64,000 nt of DNA from the NCBI GenBank assembly GCA_013397455.1, contig VYZB01000377.1:131253-195252 (forward strand), given 5' to 3'. The notes beneath the pieces are model-generated. The model saw only the letters and a list, made by a program, of their open reading frames with translations, made no database searches and was not told where the DNA came from. The position numbers and the translations under genes are program-made. This document shows, one piece after another, positions 1 through 11,689 of this stretch. Position 1 is the first letter of the stretch. Each line of letters begins with the position of its first letter. Origin of the DNA: Crotophaga sulcirostris (Eukaryota; Chordata; Aves; Cuculiformes; Crotophagidae).

Positions 1-1482
1 AGAAAATACAATGAATACAGGGTACCAATTCCCTGTGACTTTCTGGACCACAAGAAAGGATCTAGTAACCCTTGAGTCAGGTAGAATGCATGGATGTAGC
101 AAACGTGTTATCCTCATGCATAGAAGAGCAGTCATTCTTCATTCAGTCACATTTACATGCTGTCAGTCAAGAAATTCCATTTTTTATTTTGAACTTTCCT
201 GGGATTTTCTAAGATGAACGACTCTCATCAGAACAGTCAGACCTTCAAACTACCCAATAGTTGAATTAGTGAAAACTATTTCCACTAGAGAAAGTAAATA
301 ATGAATAAATGTGGGCAAATATAGAAATTATGGAAGAGATCCAATTTGGAGAATAGTAACAAAACCATTTAAATTAATAAAATTTTCAATTAATATATTT
401 TTCTGTGTAATGTTTTCAAATTGTAGCTGTGAATTATCAAGAGTTATTAGATGCTTCCTTCAAAATCAATCCTCCAACTAGCCATCTTTCAGGCTGTCAG
501 GAAAAACGGGGTTGGAAGGTCAGAAAAATTCCCTCCTTCTCTGTCTAATATTATTAATGAAATTTATATATTCCTTGGACTTTTTTTTTTTCCTGTAAGT
601 CAGCGTTTATTTTGTTAGAAATTTTACAGCTAGCATATACTGCTGTTGTGGTCGTTGATTTCTGGGAGACAGGAAGATTTACAGCTGAATAATACCTTCT
701 CCTTTCCAGAAACTCATAAGGAATGGAAAGATCGTTCCCATTCATTGCAGTGACTTTTCTTAATTTGTGCCAAGGGATAAAGATTTTTAGCATGTGGCTG
801 CATGAAACATAGGAAGCAAAAATGAAAAGCGTATTCAATACTTAATAACATTAAGACAGCCGATACTTTCTCAGAAAAATGCCTCTCACAAGAAGACTCA
901 AGCCATTATAAAAAAAACAGTGGAGAGAAAATGTAATTAAAATTCTATAGCAGCCTCTTTTCTGACAATGTTTTCAGTTTTCTGTAACTCTGACATTTTC
1001 TATCTATTCCCTTTTTGAAACAACTTTTTTATTACAGTAACTGTGATATGGTAATTAGTGATAAGGAATTGAAATCTGCTAATAAAGGGAATGAATAGAA
1101 TAATATTAAAAATAACAAAGTAATAGGAAGATACAAATGTACATAAAATACTGTAACATTGTTTTGCAGAATGGTGTGGTGTTTTTCTCCTGTTTATGGT
1201 GCCTTTGTGTTTTTCTAAAAATATTCTTGTGACCATTGATACATTCCCTTCCAAACGACTGGACAGGTTTTCAGTTGCTGGTGATGAACAGAGTTTGGTG
1301 ATGTTAATCCAGTTTTTTACTACCACAAGAGCTATTTTTAGAGAATAAATATTATGCATAGATTAGAAAACCAAACGGCTAACTCTGCACTGAAGTAACA
1401 ACATCTGTGTTACCACCTACTCATCAGACACAGATTTTTAAATCTGGGATTTTTCTATAAAGTTATATGCTGGGATTCTTAC

Positions 1483-1536
1483 CTAGGCAATAAAACCAAG
1501 TAACTAAATTCTTCAAAACAAGACTCCAGAAATACA
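1483..1536 (-). CDS. candidate coding exon following the one at 1702-1769 (unconfirmed)
   Basis: Minus-strand 54-base segment between a TTACTTTAG acceptor and a strong CCTAG/GTAAGA donor. Its only usable frame begins with the third base of a codon, completing the TG left by the upstream candidate exon as TGT (Cys), then reads VFLESCFEEFSYLVLLP and leaves two bases. The joined peptide is continuous and helix-like. No downstream exon with the right phase was convincing. The product is unknown. Confidence 0.15.
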
Positions 1537-1701
1537 CTAAAGTAATTTTTTTAATGTGTCTATCATTAAGATATCAAGAGGTTGTTGGAATACCACAAAA
1601 TAGTACATGAGGGTAAATGGTTTATAAATCAAGAAAACCCTTTGGAGTTTGAAGACTCGCCTGAAAAATGATGATTAAGCCATTTCAAGAACAGCACTCA
1701 C

Positions 1702-1769
1702 CAAAGTGTCAGCTGAAGCAGGAAGCTCCGGCTCATTGCAACTGTAGCTTCTAGATGCTTGAGCAGCTC
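1702..1769 (-). CDS. candidate coding exon (unconfirmed)
   Basis: Read on the minus strand, this 68-base segment follows a TATACAG acceptor and ends at a good donor (TTTG then GTGAGT). One frame is fully open for 22 codons and reads as a plausible amphipathic helix (ELLKHLEATVAM...). It leaves two bases (TG), which join in frame with the segment at 1483-1536 across a 165-base putative intron. The polypyrimidine tract is weak. I do not recognise the protein, and the plus strand also has an open frame here, so this may be chance. Confidence 0.15.
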
Positions 1770-3949
1770 CTGTATAAAGCAAGCTGTAAGTCATCATTGC
1801 CGTCAAAGGGTGGATTTCTTCTGCTGTATATGAGCCATGTAGCTACTGAATACAGCAGATAGGACAGTCTGAAGCCAGGTGGAGCTTGCTACAAATGCAC
1901 AAATATGAGAAAAATGTTGAAAAAAACCCAGGTTTTGATAAATCAGACAAAAAATCTATATGCATATTTGAAAGTGCACTTTAATGATGGCTTCTAACAA
2001 AACAGCTTTAGAAGTCTAGTTAAACGCTGTCTAACAGGAGTAGGGGTGCAGTAAAAGATGTCCTTGTCTGAGGAAACTGTCATTTTGGATTAGTGTTCTG
2101 GCTTGTTTCTACTTGTTGTTACTCCTTTTATATTTTTGCAAAATTACTTAAGTTGATAGTACATATCAAATGCCAAATAAATGTTCTGTGACTTGGAAGA
2201 TGACTATAAATGTTCCTACTGACAAGTCATCTATTGACAGGCAAGTCACACTTATAAGTTTGATGATTTCTGGTTTGTTGTATGCGTTGTGGTGTGAGAG
2301 ACCAGATGGAGGGCTACAACTATTGATTTTCTTACACGGCTCATCTTCTGTACCTGATCTTTGAATTATATTTCTAAAACTCAGGTAATGTATTACTTCT
2401 GTGTCAGAGAAAGTTGCCTGTTTCCTGATAAGTGTTTACTAAAATGAAAATGCTTAATTTGCTTCAACTTATTTACCACTGGACATAAATGGGTGTTTGC
2501 GAAGCATTTGCAATAAAATCAAAGATCCTTTATATTTACAAATAGTTATTATCTGCTTATTTGTGTTGCTACATCATAAATAGAAATTCTGGAGATTGTA
2601 TCTTTGTTATTATCAGTTACGTACATTAGAACTCCTTACATGACTTACAGGACAAAGTACCAGGCAGCTACAAATGGAAATACTGGAAGCCCACACTGTT
2701 CTCATAGTCCAATTCAACAGGTAAGCATTAGATTTAATAATTATTAATGAATACAACACAAAGGAGAGGATACGATCTAAGTATGGAAAAAATGATGCAT
2801 TGGTTATGCAATAAAGAGAGGATTACAGACGAACAAGGGAGGATAGGCCTTAGCTATAGTAGCAGTTGTACAGAGGAGGCAGTCAATTAAAATCTGTTAA
2901 GAAGATGGTTTGAATCACCTTTTGACATAAGACCTAAATTTTGAGATCAATGCAATCTTAAGATCTAATGCAGCTATGTACCAAGCATGACACAATTGAA
3001 AAGCAACGAAAATGCAATTATGTCTGCTAATATTAATCACTTCAAAGAAATGTTGTGTATTTTTAAAAGCAAAGAATATAAAAAGATGTTTAAGCTAGGT
3101 ATTTGAAAATGTTGTTACGGAGAATAAATCTCAGAAGGGAACTAATGCTGCTGATGTCCTGAAAATGTATTTTTACTCTTTCATAATATTTGATTCAAAA
3201 AGGAAATCCAAACTCTATGTTCCTTAATATGATAACTTGGCTAAAAAAACCACTCTTAATAAAATATGAATTTGCATGAAAATTCTTCCCGTCCTTTCCA
3301 GAATTCAGTTTAAATGGGTTTACATTACTCATTTGTTAATACTATTTGTTAGTAAAGGTGGTGAAAGCAAGGGTTGTATAAACAATTTGCTCTTGATCAT
3401 TTTTGATGTTGAAGTACTTCTCTAAGAGCCATTTAAATCTGCCAACTCTGTGCGTTCCTCCATTTTCTCATTTTTGAGAGGTAAGAAGGCATAATGAAAC
3501 TACATAATGAAAAAAACAACCAAAACACAATGTTAACTGTTAAAAAAAATGCTTATTGCAAATGCAAACTCGAAACACGTTGTCCAATTGATTTATTGTT
3601 GTAAATATATGCAGTGGAAAGCATAAGTGTTTCTACTAAGTAAATTACCTCCTTCCTATGAGGTTTTCTTCTGTGGCAATACCCTTGATATATCACTATG
3701 CATTCGAGCCACTAGCTCTGTTGAAGTCCATTAGAAATTCTACTTTATATAATACATTTCACTATTATAGCAAAAGTCTTTACTCCCAAGAGTGAGCACT
3801 GTAATACATTTTTATGATGTAATTGTCCACAGCCTGGAGAGCACCTGTTAGCTAAATCTGATTTAGTACATTGCTGTTACCACTGGTAAAATACAACACT
3901 GTATAGTAAAGTAGTTAGGAGGAAAAGAAAGAAGTTGATTTGCATCCAT

Positions 3950-3974
3950 GTGTGTGTGTGTGCATGTGTGTGTG
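3950..3974. repeat. (TG)n microsatellite, interrupted
   Basis: Alternating TG for about 25 bases with one CA interruption, seen directly. Confidence 0.85.
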
Positions 3975-4710
3975 ATTTTTAACAATAGTATACTTTCATG
4001 ATTTTTTTTTTTTCCTATTGAAAATCTCATTCTGTATGTAGCAAGGACACAAAGATACATTTTCGGTTTGCATGCAGTTTACAACACAAAACTTTCTATC
4101 AAAAGGAAATGATAGAATAATATCAGTAATGATAGCTAATAGATGTATACTAATACTATTGCTGTCAAAATGCATTCAAAAATTTGATTGTTATTATATG
4201 TAGTGTCCTTTTTGGAAACTTAGACTTTGAAAGTTTTGCTAGCAAATGTTTCTAAAGATTACTATGCACAAGTGGAATAATTGCATTTGCTATTTCATGA
4301 CGTATATGTAGTGTAATTCCTGGTGTAACTTCATAACATAGTCTAATGTTTATTTGAGAACATAAAAGGTCCATTCTGTTAAGTTCCTCTAAATTGTCAT
4401 GCTCAAATGAAAAACTCAACATCATGCGTTCTGAGTTGTTACATATTTAAGACATATGAGCAGATGTCATTTGAGTACAGAGATGTCAGAATAATTATTA
4501 GTAAGGCTGAAACACCCCCTTTTTTTTTAATAGGAATTTTTTTCTTGTGGGGAATCCTTCAGACAAAACATTAGACAGAGCTCTTCCAGGGCAAAATATG
4601 GTGTTTTATCCACACATAAGAATAAGTTACTTTATTTCCTAGCTTGTGTTTATGAAAAAGAAGATGTTAAAGATGTTAACAAACACCAAGCAACCCCTCA
4701 TTATGCAGTT

Positions 4711-4735
4711 AAAAAAAAAAAGAAGAAAAAAAAAA
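4711..4735. repeat. A-rich low-complexity tract
   Basis: Two A runs of about ten bases separated by GAAG. It is not attached to a recognisable retroposon tail. Confidence 0.8.
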
Positions 4736-6167
4736 GGAGTGTTAGCAAGCTTCTAAATAAAGAGAATTAATATTAAACTTAAATTACCATTTGATTCTTA
4801 TGACCTTGCTTGTGCTAAATATGAGACTATCTGCAAGGAATGCCATGATTTTGTACTCTGTGGGCTTAAATTAAATGCCAAAGAGCTTCAAAAGCCATTT
4901 TAATAGCTAAAATGAAAAGATAACACACATCAAAGAATCTCTATTTTTTTCACTGTGATGCCTACATAGCTTTTTTAATATATATTTAAAGCTGTTAGTC
5001 TTCATCCTTATTATGGAGCCTCTGTATTTTCTTATTTTTTTAAGATTGCAACATCACAGATTCAGGAGAAAAGAGAAATCAAAAATGAAGTTGTCATGTT
5101 CTGACTTTGAATCACAGCAATATCTGGGTTTACATACTGTTTATCCATTCTAATTTTTCTCCCTTTGCCTCTAAGTCTATATATTCCTTGAACTGGAAAC
5201 TCAGCAGTGCTTTCTGCTCAAGTCCTTAGTCTCACCCAGGGGATACCTAAAATGGAGCATGTTTAGACACTCGCCTCCTGCACAGTCTTAGTGTATCCTA
5301 TCCATGGTACTGCAGGTAGCTTGCTTAGCTACAGTATTTTAGTGAGAATTGGTAAAAAATATGTAAATATCAGACTTAATAACATCCACCAGAGCCTCTT
5401 GAAGTGGTACAGTTAATTGGTAAACAATGAAGGTGTGTTTGAATTCCCAACGTGCAACAGTTACAAGAGAGTTCCTTCTGAACCTGATGAAGAAATGCCC
5501 CTACTTCATAAATGTGGACAATACCAAATACTCTTCTGAAAGCTTTTCTGCATCCTTTCAAATTCAGGATTACAATCTATGTATGTATATGTGTATCTGC
5601 ATAAATACATAAAAAATTGTAAAAGTGTCATATAGGATAGCAAAATATGTAATTATAAATATTCAAATGATATTTAGGACAAAAGGAACAAGCAGAATCC
5701 ACCAAATTATTTCCTTTTCAGAGTTGTTATTATTCACATTTCCTATCTGTTCTAACTGGACTGGTTAGCTACTCTTCAAAAACCTGTATTTTGTTACATT
5801 TTAACACTCCCTCTATTTGGGATCTCCTTTTTGGCATCCATTCCTGAAATGATTGTTAGAAATATTACTTTGTATACGATTTTATTTCTTAATAATTTTT
5901 TCAAGAGAAGTTTACTTTTTTCTTCTGTAAAACCTTATGATAGGTTCTGTTCGTTAGATTATGTGGATGCGACTGATGTGCTATTAATCTTACAGTAGCT
6001 TGATGTCCACGTAATGCTGCATGTTTTTATCCATAGCCGATTAACACTGTAAAGGGTTTTGATAACGTAACAAAAATAAGGTATAAAAATTATAATTGTG
6101 TAAAAAGAATTTAAAGGGAAATCCGTGTTGATTTAGTTTAGAATGAACTGAAAGAGAAGAAAACAGA

Positions 6168-6731
6168 TGTAGTGGGTCTGGTTGGAATGGAGTGAATTTT
6201 CTTCATGGTAACTCTATGGTCCTGTGTTTCAGATTTGTGACCAAAGCTGTGTTGGAAATAAGGGTTGTTTTAGCTATTGCTGAACAGAACTTGCACAGCA
6301 TCTGGGTCTTTTGTTTCTCATGCTGCCCCACCAGTGATTTGGCTAGGGGCACACAAGAAGCTGGGAGGGGACACAGCTGGAATAGCTGACCCCAACCGAC
6401 CAAAGGGATATCCCAGACCATATGACATCATTGCTCAGCAATAAAAGCTGGGGGAAAGAAGGAGGAAGGGAGGATGTTCCAGTTTTTCTGGAATCTGTCT
6501 TCCCAAATAACCGTTGGGCATGATGAAGCCTTGCTTTCTTGGAAATGGATAATCATTTGCCTGCAAATGGGAAGCAGGGAATAAATTGCTTATTTTGTTT
6601 TGATGATGCCCACAGCATTTATTTTACCGGTTAAAAATGCACTAGTTTTCTCACATTTTCCCTTCTCATTCCCTCCCCCATTCCATCAAGGGGAAGTGAG
6701 TGAGCTGCACACCAGGATTTAGCCTCGACCA
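6168..6731 (+). mobile_element. solo LTR of an avian endogenous retrovirus family
   Basis: This segment starts TGTAGTGGG and runs to about the CCTCGACC end. It carries hallmarks of a common avian LTR family: the AAGCTGGGAGGGGACACAGC block, the ACCAAAGGGATATCCCAGACC block, a TATA-like AATAAAAGC near 6440, and a GC-rich 3' part ending with a degenerate version of the family's usual terminal motif. The shared central block also occurs in the LTR at 23.35 kb. No gag, pol or env sequence flanks it, so it is a solo LTR left by recombination. Ends are approximate, no target duplication is clear, and many substitutions indicate age. The precise family name is not assigned. Confidence 0.75.
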
Positions 6732-9713
6732 AATCTTAAAGACTTTTCCATTTCAAGGAGGAAATCTATCAGAAGACCTCTTCAGAGAAGCTAATTGAAC
6801 TGAATTTGTCAGAGGTTCAAAGATGGAGGAGCTTTGAATAAAATTTCTGTCAAAGGTGTAAAAATCTCAAATCCAGGGCAAATGCTACAAACCATAGGTA
6901 GGTAAACTAAAAGCATAGTAGAAGAAAAAAAGAAATCTTTAAACATGGTGAAAGAAAGTGACTACCTGAAGAATCTCAGTTGGTTCAGAACTGCCAAAAG
7001 TCAAGCTAGCAAAGCAGTATGCAACAACTACCAAAGTTACCTTGTCTACTAGAAGAACCAGAAAGAAGCACTAAAGCCTTTATAACAACGACAAAGGGGT
7101 TGATGATAACCTATGCACTGGCCAAAGCCTAAATAAAATGGAATCTTTCTTTACTGGTGGTTGGTTTACTAAATAAAGTGCTGTAGATGCCATTTATTCT
7201 GGCCTTAGCAAAGTTTCTATTTTCATAACTATGCTATGTATTATTAGTTAACTTGGAGGAAAAGGTTGTTATGATATGAACTTTATTATGGGTAAAAAAT
7301 TAGAGACAGCAGTAGGTTTTGTTGAAAGGGAAATTAGTGGATTGGGGAGGTCATTAATATCATTAATGATATTCTTCCAGGAACAGCCTTAGGACTTATC
7401 TCTAAAAATATATATATATAAAAAAAAGTATCTATAATTTTCATTCTCCAGTCGCATGTATAGCGTATTGTGAGATATCTTCTTAATCTAGTCAAGGTGT
7501 CAGAAAGGATTTAATTTATTGCTTATTTAGTTGATTTCTTTTAGTCTTTTTCTTTTAAAGCTCAGGAAATTTGAGAGAAGAAACAAGAAAACTGAGAGTG
7601 GCTTAACCATGGAGTAATCAATCCTTCCTTAGAGCCTCTCCGATCACTGGCATAAGACTTAGTGATGAAATTTACATTAAAAATAATTCTACATACATTT
7701 TGAAATTTATAATGAAGTAATTTTGTGTGTCAGTATTAATAATTTACTCTCCTATGTGGATTCATAACTTAGATCTTTTTAAATCTAATTGAGATTAATA
7801 CACTTGACATGTTATGATACTTTAATATCTCAGAATTTGTACATAGCAGATTGGACAGCTGGTAAAAGATATAAAGAAAGTGTTAGATGACCAAAATGAA
7901 TGCACAATATCACTGCAGGAACGCAGTCCATTTTCCTTTTCAGTTCAAGATCATTGAGAACATGGGGGGGGGAAGTTTTCTGTCTAAAAACAATGGTCTG
8001 CATGAGTAGTTTGTTTCTTATCCAAGTGTTTACATTCAGCATATGTTTAGACATAAAAAGGATCAGGTTCAATTTTTCAATACTTAAGACAGATTTTGCA
8101 GAGTAGATATTCTGTAATTTTTTTATGCCCGATATTGTGAATTCCCTTCTGTTATTTCTCTAATGGCCAGAGTGTTACAGATATGTTCACAGTCTCGCAT
8201 ACAGCATGGATGGAGATAATACATGCTAAGTATATTAATGAACTAATGAAAAAGGTTAGATGTAATTAACATCAAGGGAGTAGGAAGAGATATCTTCAGG
8301 TGCTGGGCTAAACACTTGCTGAACTGACTTATTGAAGGCTGCTGGATTTTTGCATGTTCTTGTTAATGAAGCATAAAGGTATGATGAGAAATGCATCTTC
8401 TCTATTTCTCTTTTTCTCAAAAAAAAAAGTAACCATGAGTGGAAGAAGAAACTGTGGAGGAGGTTGAAGTGATGAATGGTGTGAAGACGGATGCCAAAGA
8501 AAGTGAGTACAGTAATAGCAGCAACACAGGACTGTTCCTAAGAGAACATGTGGAAGTCAAAGGAAACTGTGCCTAGCAGCATTAAAATATGTTGCCAGCA
8601 GCAATGCATATAACATCTGCGTATAATGAAACTTAATTTTCTGTGCAAGTTATTCACAAAACCTCTGATTTCCGTTTCACCTCTAATTATGATTACTAGA
8701 GATTCGCTTTTGAAAACAAAGAATAATGAGTGAAGAGGATACTTCTGCCAGGTGCCTTTTTGTAATGACAAGGATTCAGATCATTAACTTTTGCATTGGA
8801 TTTTGCTTTCTCATACACAGAGATTCTCAGTTCATTCCACCAGCTTTTCAATAACAAGAAGTTACAATCCTTATGGTGTAACCGTATCTAAGGTCCAATG
8901 TTTCAGGAAGATAACACACAGGATATTTAACAGGGAAAAGTCATTACTGTCTTAATTTTTCTGGCCATGTGAATTTAATAAAAGAAAAAAATTACACACA
9001 TTTAGTCTAGAGGAGGCGGAGTGCTCCTTCCTGCAGATGTTAAGTTGGCATTACATATCCTTAGGAGAAAATTATGGTCTGTGAAGGAGGGCTTTTGAGG
9101 AAGAAAACATTGAATCTGCAGTTCTCCATTCTTCAAAGTTAAGTTGGGTGAATTGTGGCTTCATAAGACAGTATTGTACAGGAAATAGTGCTGATTCACA
9201 TTACCACAAAAAAACCACTCCTAAAACCCCAGTTCCTGAGTGCCTTTTCAATGTACCTTGAGGTGGAAGCTCCATTATGTACACTCCCCATGTGAACTAT
9301 AGCCTTCTCCTTTTTTTCCACTAATTTGATCCTGGGGAAAACTTCTATTATGAAATTTCTTTGTGAAGCAGCATAAAGAAGATTATTTCTTGTTCCTTCT
9401 TCGGCTGATTGAGCACAGATACCTTGAAACCTAGTCCAAAAGGTGTACAGAAAGACTATATTTGCTTTTGCTCTCCTGTATCAAAGTTAACCAATTTGCT
9501 GAAGTTAAGGAGGAAAATTAATCAAAATCTTCTAAAAGGGACATATAAGCTGACATTGAATCTGAACTCTACTTTGGTGGGCCATGTCTGTTAGACAATA
9601 AAAGCTCCTGAATAGAATTACTAAGCCCATGGGCAATTTTACAAATAACTATTCACTTTTCTGCTGTTTTGGGATCAGTACCCCTGCTCTGAACATGGCT
9701 CTTGGATGGCCAT
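6732..9713. other. AT-rich spacer
   Basis: No recognisable gene or repeat family. It contains a short (TA)n near 7411-7421, an 18-base perfect palindrome at 7356-7373, and a poly-A stretch near 8420. A strong acceptor near 7560 is followed by an 18-codon open segment ending in a stop, which is not reliable. Confidence 0.6.
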
Positions 9714-10291
9714 TGTGATGGGAAGCAAGGCATGGACTCCTGATGAGTGTAGATCAGAAGACATTTATTTTGCGTCAAGCCTTGCAATTTATACTCTTTT
9801 ACAAGATACTAAAAATAACTCTCTTATAGGATACTAAAAATAACTCCAATAACAAAATATAATTGGTTGGTGATTAGGTTCTGGTTTTGTTGTTCACGTG
9901 CTTACTTCGTTCCTCCTTCATATTTTTCAAACTCAGTCATTCCCTGGTCAAGGATGTTTCAGAGCTGATGTGTCCGTTATCTGTTAGAAACCTCTCCACA
10001 CCACTGCCCATGGGCAAACTAGTCACCTACCTGCTTCTCTTTTCCAGGGGTGCTGCGTGCCTGGGTTGATCAGACTGATTCACATTGCAGAGCAGGGTCA
10101 CATAGGAGCAGCTGCTGCTGCCACCTTAGAGGACTGAGTGGGCTTTGCCCGTGTGCTTTGAGCTCAGGTTATCGACAATGTGTTAACCTGTCTGCAGCAG
10201 CCTCGGGTTAACAGAAAGCTCGGATTGTGTTGGCAACTACCCTGCATCATCCTTCAACCAAGGGTCCTTTAATAACCTGCCAGGGTCCACA
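9714..10291 (-). mobile_element. probable LTR in reverse orientation
   Basis: Read on the minus strand, this block has the layout of a retroviral LTR 3' half: a TATA-like GTATAAATT (plus about 9788-9796), an AATAAA polyadenylation signal about 30 bases downstream, and an end in TCCCATCACA (plus 9714 onward). It is also more GC-rich than the surroundings between 10.0 and 10.3 kb. The 5' end (about 10291) is a guess, because no target-site duplication was found. An internal 17-base motif is duplicated at 9805-9821 and 9830-9846. It differs from the two plus-strand LTRs in the window, so it would be another family. Confidence 0.45.
9805..9846. repeat. 17-base direct repeat, 25-base period
   Basis: GATACTAAAAATAACTC occurs twice exactly, 25 bases apart, inside the probable reverse LTR, upstream of its TATA-like site on the minus strand. 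Confidence 0.9.
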
Positions 10292-11689
10292 GTGCTGGGG
10301 ATGTGCTTTTTAACCCTGACTTATGTACCTTAAAAAGAAAAAAAAGTATGAGCCTGTGTGGCAACTAAGGACTGTTCAAAATAATCCCTGAACACAAGTT
10401 ATGTGTTTGTACGCATGATAAAAGATTTTCATCATCAGCATGATGACACTTTATTGTCAATTATGTATCTTTCTGCTTAGCTGCATTCCTGCTGAATTTT
10501 GTTTTAATACAGAAATGAGCTATAATCAATAACTTGTCAAATTATTCATTCCTAATAGACTAGCCAAAGGATTTTGACATTACTCTCTGAATAAATTATC
10601 TGAAATACTTATTTCCATTATTTGACCAGCTCTCTAGATTATTAAATAATGTTCTTTGAATAATTTATTCAACATTTTTCTGTCAATCTTTGAATAATTT
10701 ACTCATGAATACATTATTTCTATTATTCAGCCAGCTATATTTCTAGCATCCGTGGAAATGTCTTTGTTGTGTGAAAGCATGGAGATCTCTGGAAGGAGAG
10801 ATAAACTTTTAACTAGCATAACTTAACTTCTTTGTAATAAGCATTCGGTGCCTTATTTTATATACCCAAGTGCATAATTAAATGAATCCTTTTTCATCTC
10901 TCTCTCTTAAATTAAAAAGTGGTTTTCTACAACAGTCTTTAACTCAATGATCCCTACTATTTTTATTGAAAATCTTGCACTGTTGATTTCTTGCCCCTGC
11001 TTGTTTTCTCGTCTTCAACAACATGCAGAAAACTTCAATTACTGTAATTTGGTGCTGAAGACATATAATGAGGAAAAGATTTACACTGCTTGCCTGGCTA
11101 TGTTAACTCAGGTATTTTAAACATAATATCTACTTAAATACAGGCTGAATAAACACAGGTCTGTGACATACAAACACAAGTAAAAGGAATGAGCTTTTAA
11201 AAATGCAGTCCCAACAGGGGAAGAGAAGCACGAGTAAAGACTGAAGAGGCAGGCCAACAAAAGGGGTGCTGTGGAATATATGTTCCTATTTAGCAGATAG
11301 TTTTTCATTCAAGTAGCAAAAAAATCTTCCAAGCAGATGTGCTGGAGCAAGGATGAAGTGAAACAATTAGCAGATGAACAATCCTGTTCCCTCCAACAGC
11401 GTCCATTCTGTTGTTCCTGTCCTGGAGGTGGGAACATAAAGTGAAATCAGGAAGCTTGTGACTGTGGCATAGTACCACCTATTCCTCTGCCCTCCTGAGT
11501 CTGAGTGGGAAGCTAAGAGGTGCTTTGGTTACCCTATAGCTCAAACAGCATTTAATTATTTCACTAACTATCCATTTGGACTGCAAAAGAATGTGAAATT
11601 TGTGATACATGACTCTTAAAAATGTGTAGCATGGACAGATATAGCTAGCAAAGGAAAACTGGAGGGTAGAGGTAGTATCTGAAATCAAA
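10292..11689. other. AT-rich spacer with degenerate internal repeats
   Basis: No named element. Around 10586-10736 there are imperfect copies of a unit containing GAATAATTTA...TTATTTC(T/C)ATTATT...CCAGCT. A candidate plus-strand exon lies at 11029-11111. Confidence 0.55.
11029..11111 (+). CDS. candidate coding exon (unconfirmed)
   Basis: 83 bases between a pyrimidine-rich acceptor (CTTGCCCCTGCTTGTTTTCTC...ATGCAG) and a CTCAG/GTATTT donor. One frame is fully open for 27 codons (NFNYCNLVLKTYNEEKIYTA...) and ends on a codon boundary, matching the start phase of the candidate at 15453. I do not recognise the product. Chance occurrence in AT-rich sequence cannot be excluded. Confidence 0.2.

Larger units (their letters stand above)
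1..6167. other. AT-rich spacer, no confident gene
   Basis: Unique-looking AT-rich DNA with scattered homopolymer runs. No recognisable transposon and no long open frame resembling a known family. It holds a short (TG)n tract near 3950, an A/G-rich tract near 4711, and exon-like segments at 1483-1769 (minus) and 2651-2719 (plus), which are discussed separately. The first 1.4 kb has minus-strand open frames of 94 and 119 codons, but their I/F/K/N-rich composition fits chance in AT-rich sequence. Confidence 0.6.

Noticed and set aside
7561..7614. TTTTCTTTTAAAG acceptor with a short open segment ending in TAA
   Set aside because: Only 18 codons, with no supporting polyadenylation site or partner exon.
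8429..8503. Glu-rich plus-strand frame ending at a GTGAGT donor, phase-compatible with 11029
   Set aside because: The first AG after the pyrimidine tract (TTTCTC then an A run) leads into in-frame stops, and the other AG sites are poorly placed.
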